Shown here one piece after another: positions 36,655 to 44,520 of a DNA stretch of 64,000 nucleotides (position 1 is the stretch's first letter; the number at the start of each line of letters is the position of its first letter). The translations under genes and the position numbers were made by a program. The notes beneath the pieces were generated by a model that did no database searches, was not told where the DNA came from, and saw only the letters and a list, made by a program, of their open reading frames with translations. Source of the DNA: Streptomyces sp. RB17 (GTDB lineage: Bacteria > Actinomycetota > Actinomycetes > Streptomycetales > Streptomycetaceae); NCBI RefSeq assembly GCF_009604455.1, contig NZ_WEGL01000008.1:310001-374000 (forward strand). Direction: 5' to 3'.

Positions 36655-36959
36655 GCACCTACAACTTCGGGAACGGGCCCATCGATTTCGCCCGTATCGA
36701 CCCCAGGAACGGCACCCCCGACCTCGAAACCCTCATGGCCGTCGCCGACCGGCTCACCGAGGCACTGCGCGCCGAGTACCCGCGGATCGCCGGGAACGGG
36801 GAGGTCATCCAGGCGGAGCTGGCGCTGTCCGCGGAGGACGGCCTGCCGCCCAACCGGGGCCGGATCCGCACCGCGCTGGAGAACGTCGCCATCACGGCGG
36901 GCGCGGGCACCGCCAGTCTCACCTTCACCCAGCACCTGCTGCACGCGCTCGGGCTGTAA
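36651..36959 (+). CDS. Small cytosolic protein, DUF5955-like
   Basis: The 102-residue protein has no signal peptide or membrane helix. After MSTYNFGNGPIDFARID it is largely helical (LETLMAVADRLTEALRAEY, IQAELALSAEDG, RIRTALENVAITAGAGTAS). The pattern of a paired helical domain ending in a small Ala/Gly-rich helix recalls the DUF5955 group of short actinobacterial proteins often found beside NTPases or effectors, but this is a weak match. A good AGGACAGG ribosome site precedes the ATG. Convergent with the sulfur operon end. Confidence 0.6.
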   Translation: MSTYNFGNGPIDFARIDPRNGTPDLETLMAVADRLTEALRAEYPRIAGNGEVIQAELALSAEDGLPPNRGRIRTALENVAITAGAGTASLTFTQHLLHALGL

Positions 36960-36961
36960 CC

Positions 36962-37022
36962 CGGGAGAGCCGGGGAAACCGGAGAGGCAGGGAAGCCGGG
37001 GAGGCCAGGGACGCCGGGGAAC
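36962..37022. repeat. Purine-rich direct repeats between convergent genes
   Basis: A run of imperfect 9-18-bp direct repeats built on GCCGGGGA/GCCAGGGA fills the 60 bp between the DUF5955-like gene and the end of the sulfur operon. No strong stem-loop is visible. Confidence 0.45.
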
Positions 37023-37024
37023 GG

Positions 37025-37762
37025 TCAGGCGCCCAGGGCCGTCAGCGCCGGGCGGCGTGCCGCGTCGTAGCGCTCCAGCAGCACCCGCGCCACCTCCGGC
37101 GCGGGGCCCAGCACGTCCGCCAGTACGTCCGCCCCGGCCGCGCCCCGCGCGATGCGGTCCGGCAGAAAGCCGGGGGCCAGGACGTACGGCGCGACGGCGA
37201 CCCGCTCGCAGCCGAGGGCGCGCAGCTCGGCCACGGCGTCCTCGGTGCGGGGAAGGGATGCGGAGGCGAACGCAGGCCGCACGGCGCACCAACCGGTGTG
37301 CCACCACTCCCGCGCGATGTCGGCGATCACTGCGATCGCCTCCGGGTCGGAGGACCCCGCCGAGGCCAGCACGATCCCGGTCGAGGACTTGTCGGCGGGG
37401 CTCAGCCCCGCCTCGTACAGCCGTCGTTCCAGCGCCGACAGCAGCAGCGGCGACGGACCCAGCACGTCCGCCTGCCGGATCCGCAGCCGGGCCGGCGCCT
37501 CCCGCAGCACGGCGGGGATGTCGGCCTTGGCGTGGAAGGCGCGGGTCAGCAGCAGCGGCAGGGCGACGACGTCCCGCACGCCGTCTGCAGCCAGGTTCTC
37601 CAGCACCCCGTGCACGGACGGGACGTTGAAGTCCAGGAAACCGGTCTCCACCCGCAGTCCCGGCCGCAGTGACCGAACCCGCTCCACCAGGGCGTGCACG
37701 GTCGCGGCGTGCCGCGGGTCGCGGCTGCCGTGGGCGACGACGAGGAGAACCGGACGGTGCAT
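37025..37762 (-). CDS. Sirohydrochlorin chelatase (CbiX/SirB-like)
   Basis: The 245-residue chelatase has the N-terminal metal-site histidine in VVAHGSRDPRHAATV and the second in VVALPLLLTRAFHAKADIP, with a duplicated half-domain later (VAPYVLAPGFLPDRI). It should insert iron (or cobalt) into sirohydrochlorin; in this operon iron is most likely, making siroheme for the sulfite reductase encoded at the promoter-proximal end. It is the last gene of the sulfur operon, 10 bp after the permease stop. Its placement supports a biosynthetic link to sulfur reduction rather than to cobalamin. Confidence 0.88.
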   Translation of the reverse strand: MHRPVLLVVAHGSRDPRHAATVHALVERVRSLRPGLRVETGFLDFNVPSVHGVLENLAADGVRDVVALPLLLTRAFHAKADIPAVLREAPARLRIRQADVLGPSPLLLSALERRLYEAGLSPADKSSTGIVLASAGSSDPEAIAVIADIAREWWHTGWCAVRPAFASASLPRTEDAVAELRALGCERVAVAPYVLAPGFLPDRIARGAAGADVLADVLGPAPEVARVLLERYDAARRPALTALGA

Positions 37763-37772
37763 GGGGTGTGCC

Positions 37773-38657
37773 TCAGCCCTTCACCAGCAGGCCGCGGCTG
37801 CGCAGCACCCACCGCTCCAGCGGGCTGAAGATCAGCAGGTCGATGGCGATGCCGACGAACAGGATCAGCAGGATGGCCTCGAACACCATGGCCATGTCGC
37901 TGGCCGTTCGGGCGTTCTCCAGCAGCTGGCCGAGGCCCGTCCCCAGGTCGGGGAAGTTCGCGATGATCTCCGCGGCCATCAGGGAGCGCCAGGAGAAGGC
38001 CCAGCCCTGCTTCATACCGGCCACATAGCCGGGCAGCGCCGCAGGCAGGGTGACGTGCCAGGTGCCCTTCAGGCCCGTGGCGCCCATCGTGCGGCCCGCC
38101 CGAAGGAACAGCGGCGGCACCTGGTCCACGCCGGACACCAGGCCGTTGGCGATGGACGGCACGGCACCGAGCAGGATCACCGCGTACATCATCGAGTTGT
38201 TCAGGCCGAGCCAGATCACCGCGGGCGGCACCCACGCCACCGACGGCAGCGACTGCAGACCGGACAGGATCGGGCCGATGGCCGCGCGCACGAACCTGAC
38301 CCGCGCCACCAACAGACCCAGCGGGGTGCCGATCAGCAGGGCGAAGCAGAAGCCGAGCAGACCGCGCGAGACACTCGTCCAGATGTAACCGAGCAGCTTG
38401 CCCTGCAGCCAGTCGGCACGGAACGCGTTCCAGACCGCGACAGGGGTGGGCAGTTTGGTCGGATCGTCGACGATCTTCAGGGTGATCAGACCCTGCCAGA
38501 CCACCAGGACCACGACGACCGCGGTGACCGGCGGGACGATCTTGTCGACAAAGGTCCTGCGGAACGGCGTACGGCCCGGTTGCGCGGTCTCCAGCGCGTC
38601 GAGGCCCGCCTCCACGCTCCCCGTCCCGGGAGGGGTCGTCGTGTCAGTGCTGGCCAT
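37773..38657 (-). CDS. ssuC: SsuC-like ABC transporter permease
   Basis: The 294-residue permease of the nitrate/sulfonate/taurine type has about six transmembrane helices and the EAA loop GRTMGATGLKGTWHVTLPAALPGYVAGMKQGWAFSWRSLMAAEII region that contacts the ATPase. The ATG at 38657 overlaps the end of the ATPase gene by 14 bp. With the neighbouring ATPase and lipoprotein it should import sulfonates, sulfate esters or another sulfur source; the exact substrate cannot be told. The symbol is by family and context. Confidence 0.85.
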   Translation of the reverse strand: MASTDTTTPPGTGSVEAGLDALETAQPGRTPFRRTFVDKIVPPVTAVVVVLVVWQGLITLKIVDDPTKLPTPVAVWNAFRADWLQGKLLGYIWTSVSRGLLGFCFALLIGTPLGLLVARVRFVRAAIGPILSGLQSLPSVAWVPPAVIWLGLNNSMMYAVILLGAVPSIANGLVSGVDQVPPLFLRAGRTMGATGLKGTWHVTLPAALPGYVAGMKQGWAFSWRSLMAAEIIANFPDLGTGLGQLLENARTASDMAMVFEAILLILFVGIAIDLLIFSPLERWVLRSRGLLVKG

Positions 38658-39423
38658 GGCGGCGGATCTCCCCACGCAGTACTTCGGTGATCTCCAGGGA
38701 CAGTTCCGCCACGGGCGCGTCCTCGATGCGGCGCGGCTGCGGAATGTCGACCTCCCACTGGCGGGCCACCCGGCCCGGACGGGAGGACAGCAGCACGACA
38801 CGCTGCGCGAGCCGCACCGCCTCGCGCACGTTGTGCGTCACGAACAGCACGGACAGCCCGGTCTCCGACCAGATACGGGTCAGCTCGTCGTGCAGCACGT
38901 CCCGGGTGATGGCGTCCAGCGCCGCGAACGGCTCGTCCATCAGCAGCAGGCTGCTCTCCTGCGCCAGCGCCCGCGCCAGCGCCACCCGCTGCCGCATACC
39001 GCCGGACAGCTCGTGCACGCGCTTGCCGTACGCGCCCTTCAGCCGGACGAGTTCGAGCAGCTCCTCGGCCTTGTCGCGCCGCGCGGGCTTGGGAACTCCC
39101 CTGAGCTTCAGGGCCAGTTCGATGTTCTTGCCCGCGGTCAGCCACGGGAACAGGGCGTGCTCCTGGAACATCAGGGCCGGGCGCCCGTCCGTGGTGATGG
39201 ACCCGGCGGAGGGCCGGTCCAGGCCCGCCACCAGGTTCAGCAGCGTGGACTTGCCGCAGCCCGAGGCCCCCAGGAGGGTGACGAACTCGCCGGGCGCGAC
39301 ATCGAGGCTGATGTCGTCGAGGACGAGCTGCTGCCCGCCGGGTGTCGCGAAGGACTTCGAGACATGCTCGAGGCGTGCGGCGTAGTCGACCGCCTCGGCG
39401 GCCTTGGCGAGAGTGGTTGCCAT
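38644..39423 (-). CDS. ssuB: SsuB-like ABC transporter ATPase
   Basis: The 259-residue ATPase has Walker A GASGCGKST, Q-loop LMFQEHALFPWLT, signature LSGGMRQRVALARAL, Walker B LLLMDEPFAALD and the H-loop FVTHNVREAVRLA. It energises import through the adjacent permease. The ATG at 39423 has GAGGTG upstream and is preferred over the start eight codons earlier. It lies between the binding-protein and permease genes. Confidence 0.9.
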   Translation of the reverse strand: MATTLAKAAEAVDYAARLEHVSKSFATPGGQQLVLDDISLDVAPGEFVTLLGASGCGKSTLLNLVAGLDRPSAGSITTDGRPALMFQEHALFPWLTAGKNIELALKLRGVPKPARRDKAEELLELVRLKGAYGKRVHELSGGMRQRVALARALAQESSLLLMDEPFAALDAITRDVLHDELTRIWSETGLSVLFVTHNVREAVRLAQRVVLLSSRPGRVARQWEVDIPQPRRIEDAPVAELSLEITEVLRGEIRRHGQH

Positions 39424-39459
39424 GGTCGTCACCTCCTGGGAACTCATCGGGAACGGGGG

Positions 39460-40569
39460 TCAGCTGGTGCCGAGGCCGGCGGCGTCGACGGGCTGGTCAC
39501 CCTCGGCCTTGAGGACCTTGTTGAGGATCGTCAGGTCGTAGATCCCCTTCAGGTCCGGCTTGTCCAGCAGGCCGGCCTTGACCGCGTGCGCCGCCTCGGT
39601 GTCGAGGGTGGAGGCCAGCGGGTCGTCGGTGAACCGGATGGACTTCCACGCCGGGTCGAGGACGTTCGCAGGCAGCTCCTTGCCGGAGTCGATGCCCAGC
39701 TGCTTGTTCGCCGCCGCCTTCGCCTGGTCCGGGTTGGCGTTGATCCACTTGTTGGCCTCGACCGAGGCCTTCAGCACCGCCTCGACCGCCTTCGGGTGCT
39801 CCTTCAGGAAGGCCTGCCGCACGATGATGTTCGTGATCACGAACTTCTTGTCCGGCCACAGCGACGACTCGTCCAGCAGCACCTTGCCGCCCTCGGCGAC
39901 CAGCTTGGACGCGGTCGGCTCCGGCACCCAGGCGCCGTCGACCGACCCCGCCTTGAACGCGTCCGGGGTCACCTTGTTGTCGCTGCGGACGACCGTGACG
40001 TCACCCTTGCCGCTCTGCGGGTCGACCTTCCAGCCCTGCTCGGCCGCCCAGTTGAGGAACGCCACGTCCTGCGTGTTGCCCAGCTGAGGGGTGGCGATCT
40101 TCTTGCCCTTGACGTCCTTCAGGGACGTGATCTTCTTGGGGTTCACGACCAGCTTCACACCGCCGGACGCCGAACCGCCGATGATCTTCAGGCTCTTGCC
40201 GTCGGACTTGGTGTAGCCGTTGATCGCCGGGGACGGGCCGATCCAGCCGATGTCGATGGAGCCCGAGTTGAGGGCCTCGATCTCGGACGGACCGGCGTTG
40301 AAGGTGGCGTAGTCCGCCTTGGTGGCGCCCAGTTCCTTCTGGAAGAGGCCCTGTTCCCGGCCGACCAGTGCGGTCGCGTGGGTCAGGTTGCCGAAGTACC
40401 CGATCTTGACGGAGTCGAGTCCGTCGATCTTCTTGGCGCCGGCGGCGACCTTCGTGGTGTCGTCGTTCTTGGACTCGGAGCCGTAACCGCAGGCGGCGAG
40501 CGTGAGGAGGGGAAGGGCGGCGAGCGCGGCTATGCCGCGACGGAACAACGTGGAGCGGGAGGCAGGCAC
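39460..40569 (-). CDS. ssuA: SsuA-like substrate-binding lipoprotein
   Basis: The 369-residue precursor has a lipoprotein signal peptide with lipobox LAAC. The mature NMT1/SsuA-type periplasmic-binding fold shows VKIGYFGNLTHATALVGREQGLFQ, NAGPSEIEALNSGSIDIGWIGPSPAI, and VRQAFLKEHPKAVEAVLKA. It is anchored outside the membrane and delivers a sulfur-containing anion to the SsuBC-type transporter. The GTG at 40569 has a GAGAGGA ribosome site. The 34-codon ORF and cysN lie immediately upstream in the operon. Confidence 0.88.
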   Translation of the reverse strand: MPASRSTLFRRGIAALAALPLLTLAACGYGSESKNDDTTKVAAGAKKIDGLDSVKIGYFGNLTHATALVGREQGLFQKELGATKADYATFNAGPSEIEALNSGSIDIGWIGPSPAINGYTKSDGKSLKIIGGSASGGVKLVVNPKKITSLKDVKGKKIATPQLGNTQDVAFLNWAAEQGWKVDPQSGKGDVTVVRSDNKVTPDAFKAGSVDGAWVPEPTASKLVAEGGKVLLDESSLWPDKKFVITNIIVRQAFLKEHPKAVEAVLKASVEANKWINANPDQAKAAANKQLGIDSGKELPANVLDPAWKSIRFTDDPLASTLDTEAAHAVKAGLLDKPDLKGIYDLTILNKVLKAEGDQPVDAAGLGTS

Positions 40570-40685
40570 GGGAGGGGTTCCTCTCGTTGGCCCGGCGGTC
40601 ACGGTCTCTCAGGTCGTGGCCGGGAAGTCGGCAGGTCTTCGTTCACTGCGGTGGGGGGTGAGGGCGCGCAAGCGGTGCGCGTACG

Positions 40686-40790
40686 TCAGCGCGCACATCG
40701 CGCCACCCCGCCCTGCCCGCTGCCGAGGGAGCCGCTGCCGATACGGCCGCCCTCCTTCGCGAACGTCGCGTAGACATCGGTCGTCTTCAT
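40686..40790 (-). CDS. Candidate 34-residue small protein in the cys operon
   Basis: Two bases after the cysN stop an ATG opens a 34-codon frame beginning MKTTDVYATFAKEGG, followed by a Gly/Ser-rich stretch and ending RCAR. Nearly all third positions are G or C, like real genes here. It could be translated by coupling to cysN. No family is recognised; it may be a small accessory protein, a regulatory ORF, or chance. It would be missed by length cut-offs. Confidence 0.45.
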   Translation of the reverse strand: MKTTDVYATFAKEGGRIGSGSLGSGQGGVARCAR

Positions 40791-40792
40791 GC

Positions 40793-42127
40793 TCAGAAGT
40801 CCCAGCCGTCGTCGTCGGGCTCGTCCTTGACCGGCTCGGGGGAGGCGAACGACTCGCCGACCATGCCCGCGGTCAGCGTGGTGCCGTCGCTCGGGTCGAT
40901 CAGGATGAACGAGCCCGTGCGCCGCGAGTCGGCGTAGGAGTCGACCGGCAGCGGCTCGGCGGTACGGATCTTCACCCGGCCGATGTCGTTGGCGACGAGC
41001 AGTCCCGGGTGCGGGTGCAGGGACAGGTCGTCCAGCGTCAGCCGGGACGGGATGTCCTTCACGATCGCCTTGACCGTGCGGGTGCCGTGCTTGAGCAGCA
41101 CGCGGTGGCCGACGGTCAGCGGGGCGTCGGCCACATGGCAGACGGTCGCCTCCACGTCCTGGGTGGTGTCCGGCGCGTCCTTCGTCGGCACGATCAGGTC
41201 ACCGCGCGAGACGTCGATGTCGTCCTGGAGCAGGACCGTCACCGACTGCGTCGTCCAGGCCACGTCCACCGGCTCGCCCAGCAGGTCGATGCCGGAGATC
41301 CGCGTCGTCCGCCCGGACGGCAGGACCGTGACCTCCTCGCCGACGCGGAAGGTACCCGCCGCGATCTGGCCCGCGTAGCCCCGGTAGTCCGGGTGCTCGG
41401 CGGACTGCGGCCGGATCACGTACTGCACGGGCAGCCGGGCGTGGCAGTGCGCCAGGTCGTGGCTGACGGGAACGGTTTCGAGGTGTTCCAGGACGGTCGG
41501 GCCGCCGTACCAGTCCATGTTCGCGGACGGCTCCACCACGTTGTCACCGGCGAGCGCCGAGATCGGGATCGCGGTGACCTCGGGCACGCCCAGCTCGGTC
41601 GCGTACGCCGTGAACTCCTCGGCGATCGCCGCGAACACGGACTCCTCGTAGCCGACGAGGTCCATCTTGTTGACCGCGAGGACGACGTGCGGGACCCGCA
41701 GCAGGGCCGCGATCGCCGCGTGCCGGCGGGTCTGCTCGACCACGCCGTTGCGGGCGTCGACGAGGATCACGGTCAGCTCGGCCGTCGAGGCACCCGTGAC
41801 CATGTTGCGGGTGTACTGCACATGGCCGGGCGTGTCGGCCAGGATGAACCGGCGCCGGGGCGTGGCGAAGTAGCGGTAGGCCACGTCGATGGTGATGCCC
41901 TGTTCCCGCTCGGCGCGCAGGCCGTCGGTGAGCAGCGCGAGGTCCGGGCCGTCCTGGCCACGGCTCGCGGAGACCCGCTCCACGGCCTCCAGCTGGTCGG
42001 CCAGGACCGACTTGGAGTCGTGCAGCAGTCGTCCGACGAGGGTGGACTTGCCGTCGTCGACGGAGCCGGCGGTGGCGAACCGCAGCAGGGTGGTGGCCGA
42101 GAGCGCCTCGGTCGTGATCGTGCTCAT
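40793..42127 (-). CDS. cysN: Sulfate adenylyltransferase subunit 1 (GTPase)
   Basis: The 444-residue regulatory GTPase of ATP sulfurylase has G1 GSVDDGKSTL, G3 DTPGHVQYTRNM, G4 NKMDLVG, then two beta-barrel domains as in elongation factors. GTP hydrolysis drives formation of adenylylsulfate by CysD. The length fits stand-alone CysN without a fused APS kinase, which is encoded separately here (cysC). The start lies 2 bp after cysD, so coupling is likely. Confidence 0.96.
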   Translation of the reverse strand: MSTITTEALSATTLLRFATAGSVDDGKSTLVGRLLHDSKSVLADQLEAVERVSASRGQDGPDLALLTDGLRAEREQGITIDVAYRYFATPRRRFILADTPGHVQYTRNMVTGASTAELTVILVDARNGVVEQTRRHAAIAALLRVPHVVLAVNKMDLVGYEESVFAAIAEEFTAYATELGVPEVTAIPISALAGDNVVEPSANMDWYGGPTVLEHLETVPVSHDLAHCHARLPVQYVIRPQSAEHPDYRGYAGQIAAGTFRVGEEVTVLPSGRTTRISGIDLLGEPVDVAWTTQSVTVLLQDDIDVSRGDLIVPTKDAPDTTQDVEATVCHVADAPLTVGHRVLLKHGTRTVKAIVKDIPSRLTLDDLSLHPHPGLLVANDIGRVKIRTAEPLPVDSYADSRRTGSFILIDPSDGTTLTAGMVGESFASPEPVKDEPDDDGWDF

Positions 42128-42129
42128 GC

Positions 42130-43068
42130 TTAGAAGTACCCCTCGCGCTTGCGGTCTTCCATCGCGGCCTCGGACAGCTTGTCGTCGGCGCGGGTCGCGC
42201 CCCGCTCGGTGAGCCGGGAGGCGGCGATCTCGGCGATCACGGCGTCCAGCGTGGTGGCGTCGGAGTCGACGGCGCCGGTGCAGGACATGTCACCGACGGT
42301 GCGGTAGCGGACCTGGCGCTTCTCGACGCTCTCGCCGTCCTTCGGGCCGCCCCACTCGCCGGCGGTCAGCCACATACCGCCCCGCTGGAACACCTCGCGC
42401 TCGTGCGCGAAGTAGATCTGCGGCAGCTCGATGCCCTCACGGGCGATGTACTGCCACACGTCCAGCTCGGTCCAGTTGGACAGCGGGAACACGCGGACGT
42501 GCTCACCGGGTGCGTGCCGGCCGTTGTACAGGTTCCACAGCTCGGGGCGCTGGCGGCGCGGGTCCCACTGCGAGAACTCGTCGCGCAGGGAGAACACCCG
42601 CTCCTTGGCGCGGGCCTTCTCCTCGTCCCGCCGTCCGCCGCCGAACACGGCGTCGAACTTCTCGCTCTGGATCTTCTCCGTCAGCGGAAGCGTCTGCAGC
42701 GGGTTACGGGTGCCGTCGGGACGCTCCTTGAGCACACCCCGGTCGATGTAGTCCTGGACGGAGGCCACATGGAGCCGCAGCCCATGTGCGGCCACCACAC
42801 GGTCCCGGTACTCAAGGACTTCCGGGAAGTTGTGTCCGGTGTCCACATGCAGCAGCGAGAAGGGGACCGCCGCGGGGGTGAACGCCTTCAGCGCCAGGTG
42901 CAGCATGACGATCGAGTCCTTGCCGCCGGAGAAAAGGATCACCGGGTTCTCGAACTCGCCCGCCACCTCGCGGAAGATGTGCACCCCCTCGGACTCGAGC
43001 GCGTCCAGGTGGGAGAGGGCGTACGGGCTGTCCGTACCCTCCTCGGCCTTCGCCACGGTCGTCGTCAT
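42130..43068 (-). CDS. cysD: Sulfate adenylyltransferase subunit 2
   Basis: The 312-residue catalytic subunit of ATP sulfurylase has the PP-loop motif ILFSGGKDSIVMLHLALKAF, then HVDTGHNFPEVLEYRD, the FDAVFGGGRRDEEKARAKERVFS segment and WTELDVWQYIAREGIELP. It makes adenylylsulfate (APS) from ATP and sulfate with CysN. Its ATG overlaps the cysC stop (ATGA). It is also close in fold to CysH, encoded two genes upstream. Confidence 0.97.
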   Translation of the reverse strand: MTTTVAKAEEGTDSPYALSHLDALESEGVHIFREVAGEFENPVILFSGGKDSIVMLHLALKAFTPAAVPFSLLHVDTGHNFPEVLEYRDRVVAAHGLRLHVASVQDYIDRGVLKERPDGTRNPLQTLPLTEKIQSEKFDAVFGGGRRDEEKARAKERVFSLRDEFSQWDPRRQRPELWNLYNGRHAPGEHVRVFPLSNWTELDVWQYIAREGIELPQIYFAHEREVFQRGGMWLTAGEWGGPKDGESVEKRQVRYRTVGDMSCTGAVDSDATTLDAVIAEIAASRLTERGATRADDKLSEAAMEDRKREGYF

Positions 43069-43601
43069 GCCAGTCCCCTCTCGCTCAGCAGGGCGTACAC
43101 CGACGCCGCGGACTCCTGCACGCTCTGGTGCTGCGACTCGATCCGCAGGTCGGGCGTCTCCGGCTCCTCGTACGGGTCGTCGACACCCGTGAGCCCGGTC
43201 AGCTCACCGGCGGCCTGCTTGGCGTACAGCCCCTTCACGTCGCGGACGCTGCACACCTCGACCGGGGTCGCCACATGGATCTCCAGGTACGGCGTCGCGT
43301 TCTCCGCGTGCCGCTTGCGCACCGCGTCCCGGCTGTCCGTGTACGGCGCGATCACCGGCACCAGCGCCTTGACGCCGTTACGGGCGAGCAACTCGGCCAC
43401 GAAGCCGATGCGCTGCACGTTGGTGTGCCGGTCCTCGCGGGAAAAGCCGAGGCCCGCCGAGATGAACTCGCGGATCTCGTCGCCGTCGAGCACCTCGACG
43501 CGGTGGCCCTCGGCACGCAGCCGGCCGGCCAGCTCGTACGCGATGGTGGTCTTGCCGGCGCTCGGCAGACCCGTGAGCCAGACGGTGGCTCCGGTGGTCA
43601 C
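43065..43601 (-). CDS. cysC: Adenylylsulfate kinase
   Basis: The 178-residue APS kinase has Walker A GLPSAGKTTIAYELA, VEVLDGDEIREFISAGLGFSREDR, and the lid region KGLYAKQAAGEL...LTGVDDPYEEP. It phosphorylates APS to PAPS. The GTG at 43601 is chosen because CAGGAG lies 7 nt upstream and homologues I recall start at MTTGATVWLTG; an alternative ATG at 43634 overlaps the cysH stop as ATGA. Both leave the domain intact. Confidence 0.95.
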   Translation of the reverse strand: MTTGATVWLTGLPSAGKTTIAYELAGRLRAEGHRVEVLDGDEIREFISAGLGFSREDRHTNVQRIGFVAELLARNGVKALVPVIAPYTDSRDAVRKRHAENATPYLEIHVATPVEVCSVRDVKGLYAKQAAGELTGLTGVDDPYEEPETPDLRIESQHQSVQESAASVYALLSERGLA

Positions 43602-43630
43602 GTCGTACTCCTGAAGAAGGTGATGGTTCG

Positions 43631-44341
43631 TCATCCGTGCAGCCCGCACTCGGTCTTGGCGCGGCCCGCCCAGCGGCCGGCGCGCGCGTCCTCGCCCTCA
43701 AGGACCCGGCGGGTGCAGGGGGCGCAGCCGATGGAGGCGTAGCCGTCCATGAGCAGCGGGTTGGTGAGCACGCCGTGCTCGGCGACATAGGCGTCCACGT
43801 CGTCCTGCGTCCAGCGGGCGATCGGGGAGATCTTGACCTTCTGCCGCTTCTCGTCCCAGCCGACGACCGGGGTGTTCGCCCGGGTCGGGGACTCGTCGCG
43901 GCGCAGGCCGGTCGCCCACGCCTGGTAGCCCCGCAGCCCCTCTTCGAGCGGCTTGACCTTGCGCAGCGCGCAGCACAGGTCGGGGTCGCGGTCGTGCAGC
44001 CTCGGGCCGTACTCCGCGTCCTGCTCGGCGACCGTCTGCTTCGGCGTGAGGGTGATGACGTTGACGTCCATCACGGCCTCGACGGCGTCACGGGTGCCGA
44101 TGGTCTCGGGGAAGTGGTAACCGGTGTCGAGGAAGACGACGTCCACGCCCTTGAGGACCCGCGAGGCGAGATGGGCGACCACGGCGTCCTCCATGGAGGA
44201 GGTGACACAGAACGTCGCGCCGAAGGTGTCCACCGCCCACTGGAGGATCTCCAGGGCGGAGGCGTCCTCCAGGTCCCGGCCCGCCTGCTCGGCGAGCGCC
44301 TTCAACTCCTCGGTCGTACGCTGTTCCTGAGCCGTCGTCAT
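43631..44341 (-). CDS. cysH: Phosphoadenylyl/adenylyl-sulfate reductase
   Basis: The 236-residue thioredoxin-dependent reductase makes sulfite from APS or PAPS. PP-loop-like CVTSSMEDAVVAHLASR, VVFLDTGYHFPET, and the cysteine motifs CCALRKVKPL and GCAPCTRRV indicate a [4Fe-4S]-containing enzyme, usually APS-preferring; the terminal redox cysteine is in TECGLHG. A cysC gene in the same operon suggests PAPS is also formed, so in vivo preference is open. The start ATG overlaps the stop of the zinc-ribbon gene (ATGA). Confidence 0.95.
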   Translation of the reverse strand: MTTAQEQRTTEELKALAEQAGRDLEDASALEILQWAVDTFGATFCVTSSMEDAVVAHLASRVLKGVDVVFLDTGYHFPETIGTRDAVEAVMDVNVITLTPKQTVAEQDAEYGPRLHDRDPDLCCALRKVKPLEEGLRGYQAWATGLRRDESPTRANTPVVGWDEKRQKVKISPIARWTQDDVDAYVAEHGVLTNPLLMDGYASIGCAPCTRRVLEGEDARAGRWAGRAKTECGLHG

Positions 44342-44520
44342 GATCGGTCGTCCCCTCCGTTGTCGGCTCGCTGAAGGCCCCGGGCGAGCAGCCCGAGGAA
44401 CTTCAGCTGGAATGCGCGGTTGCACGCCCCGCATTCCCAGGCGCCGTGACTCTGCTCGTGCGGACGCAGGTCCTCGTCGCCGCAGTAGGGGCAGTAGAAA
44501 GGTGCGGCCCGCTCGCTCAC
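44338..44520 (-). CDS. 60-residue zinc-ribbon protein in the sulfur operon
   Basis: This small protein has a zinc-ribbon CPYC (C10/C13) and CGAC (C30/C33) spaced like a rubredoxin/zinc ribbon, followed by a basic-amphipathic helix FQLKFLGLLARGLQ. Its GTG overlaps the sulfite reductase stop and its TGA overlaps the cysH ATG, so it is tightly embedded between two iron-sulfur/siroheme enzymes. It could be an electron carrier (ferredoxin-like adaptor), a cluster or metal chaperone, or a structural factor. I recall an equivalent small gene (SCO6101) in S. coelicolor. Too short for many gene finders but clearly coding. Confidence 0.85.
   Translation of the reverse strand: MSERAAPFYCPYCGDEDLRPHEQSHGAWECGACNRAFQLKFLGLLARGLQRADNGGDDRS

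Noticed and set aside
36962..37022. Purine-rich repeats as a possible regulatory RNA
   Set aside because: No stable fold or promoter is seen; they lie between convergent genes and are most simply replication-slippage sequence.
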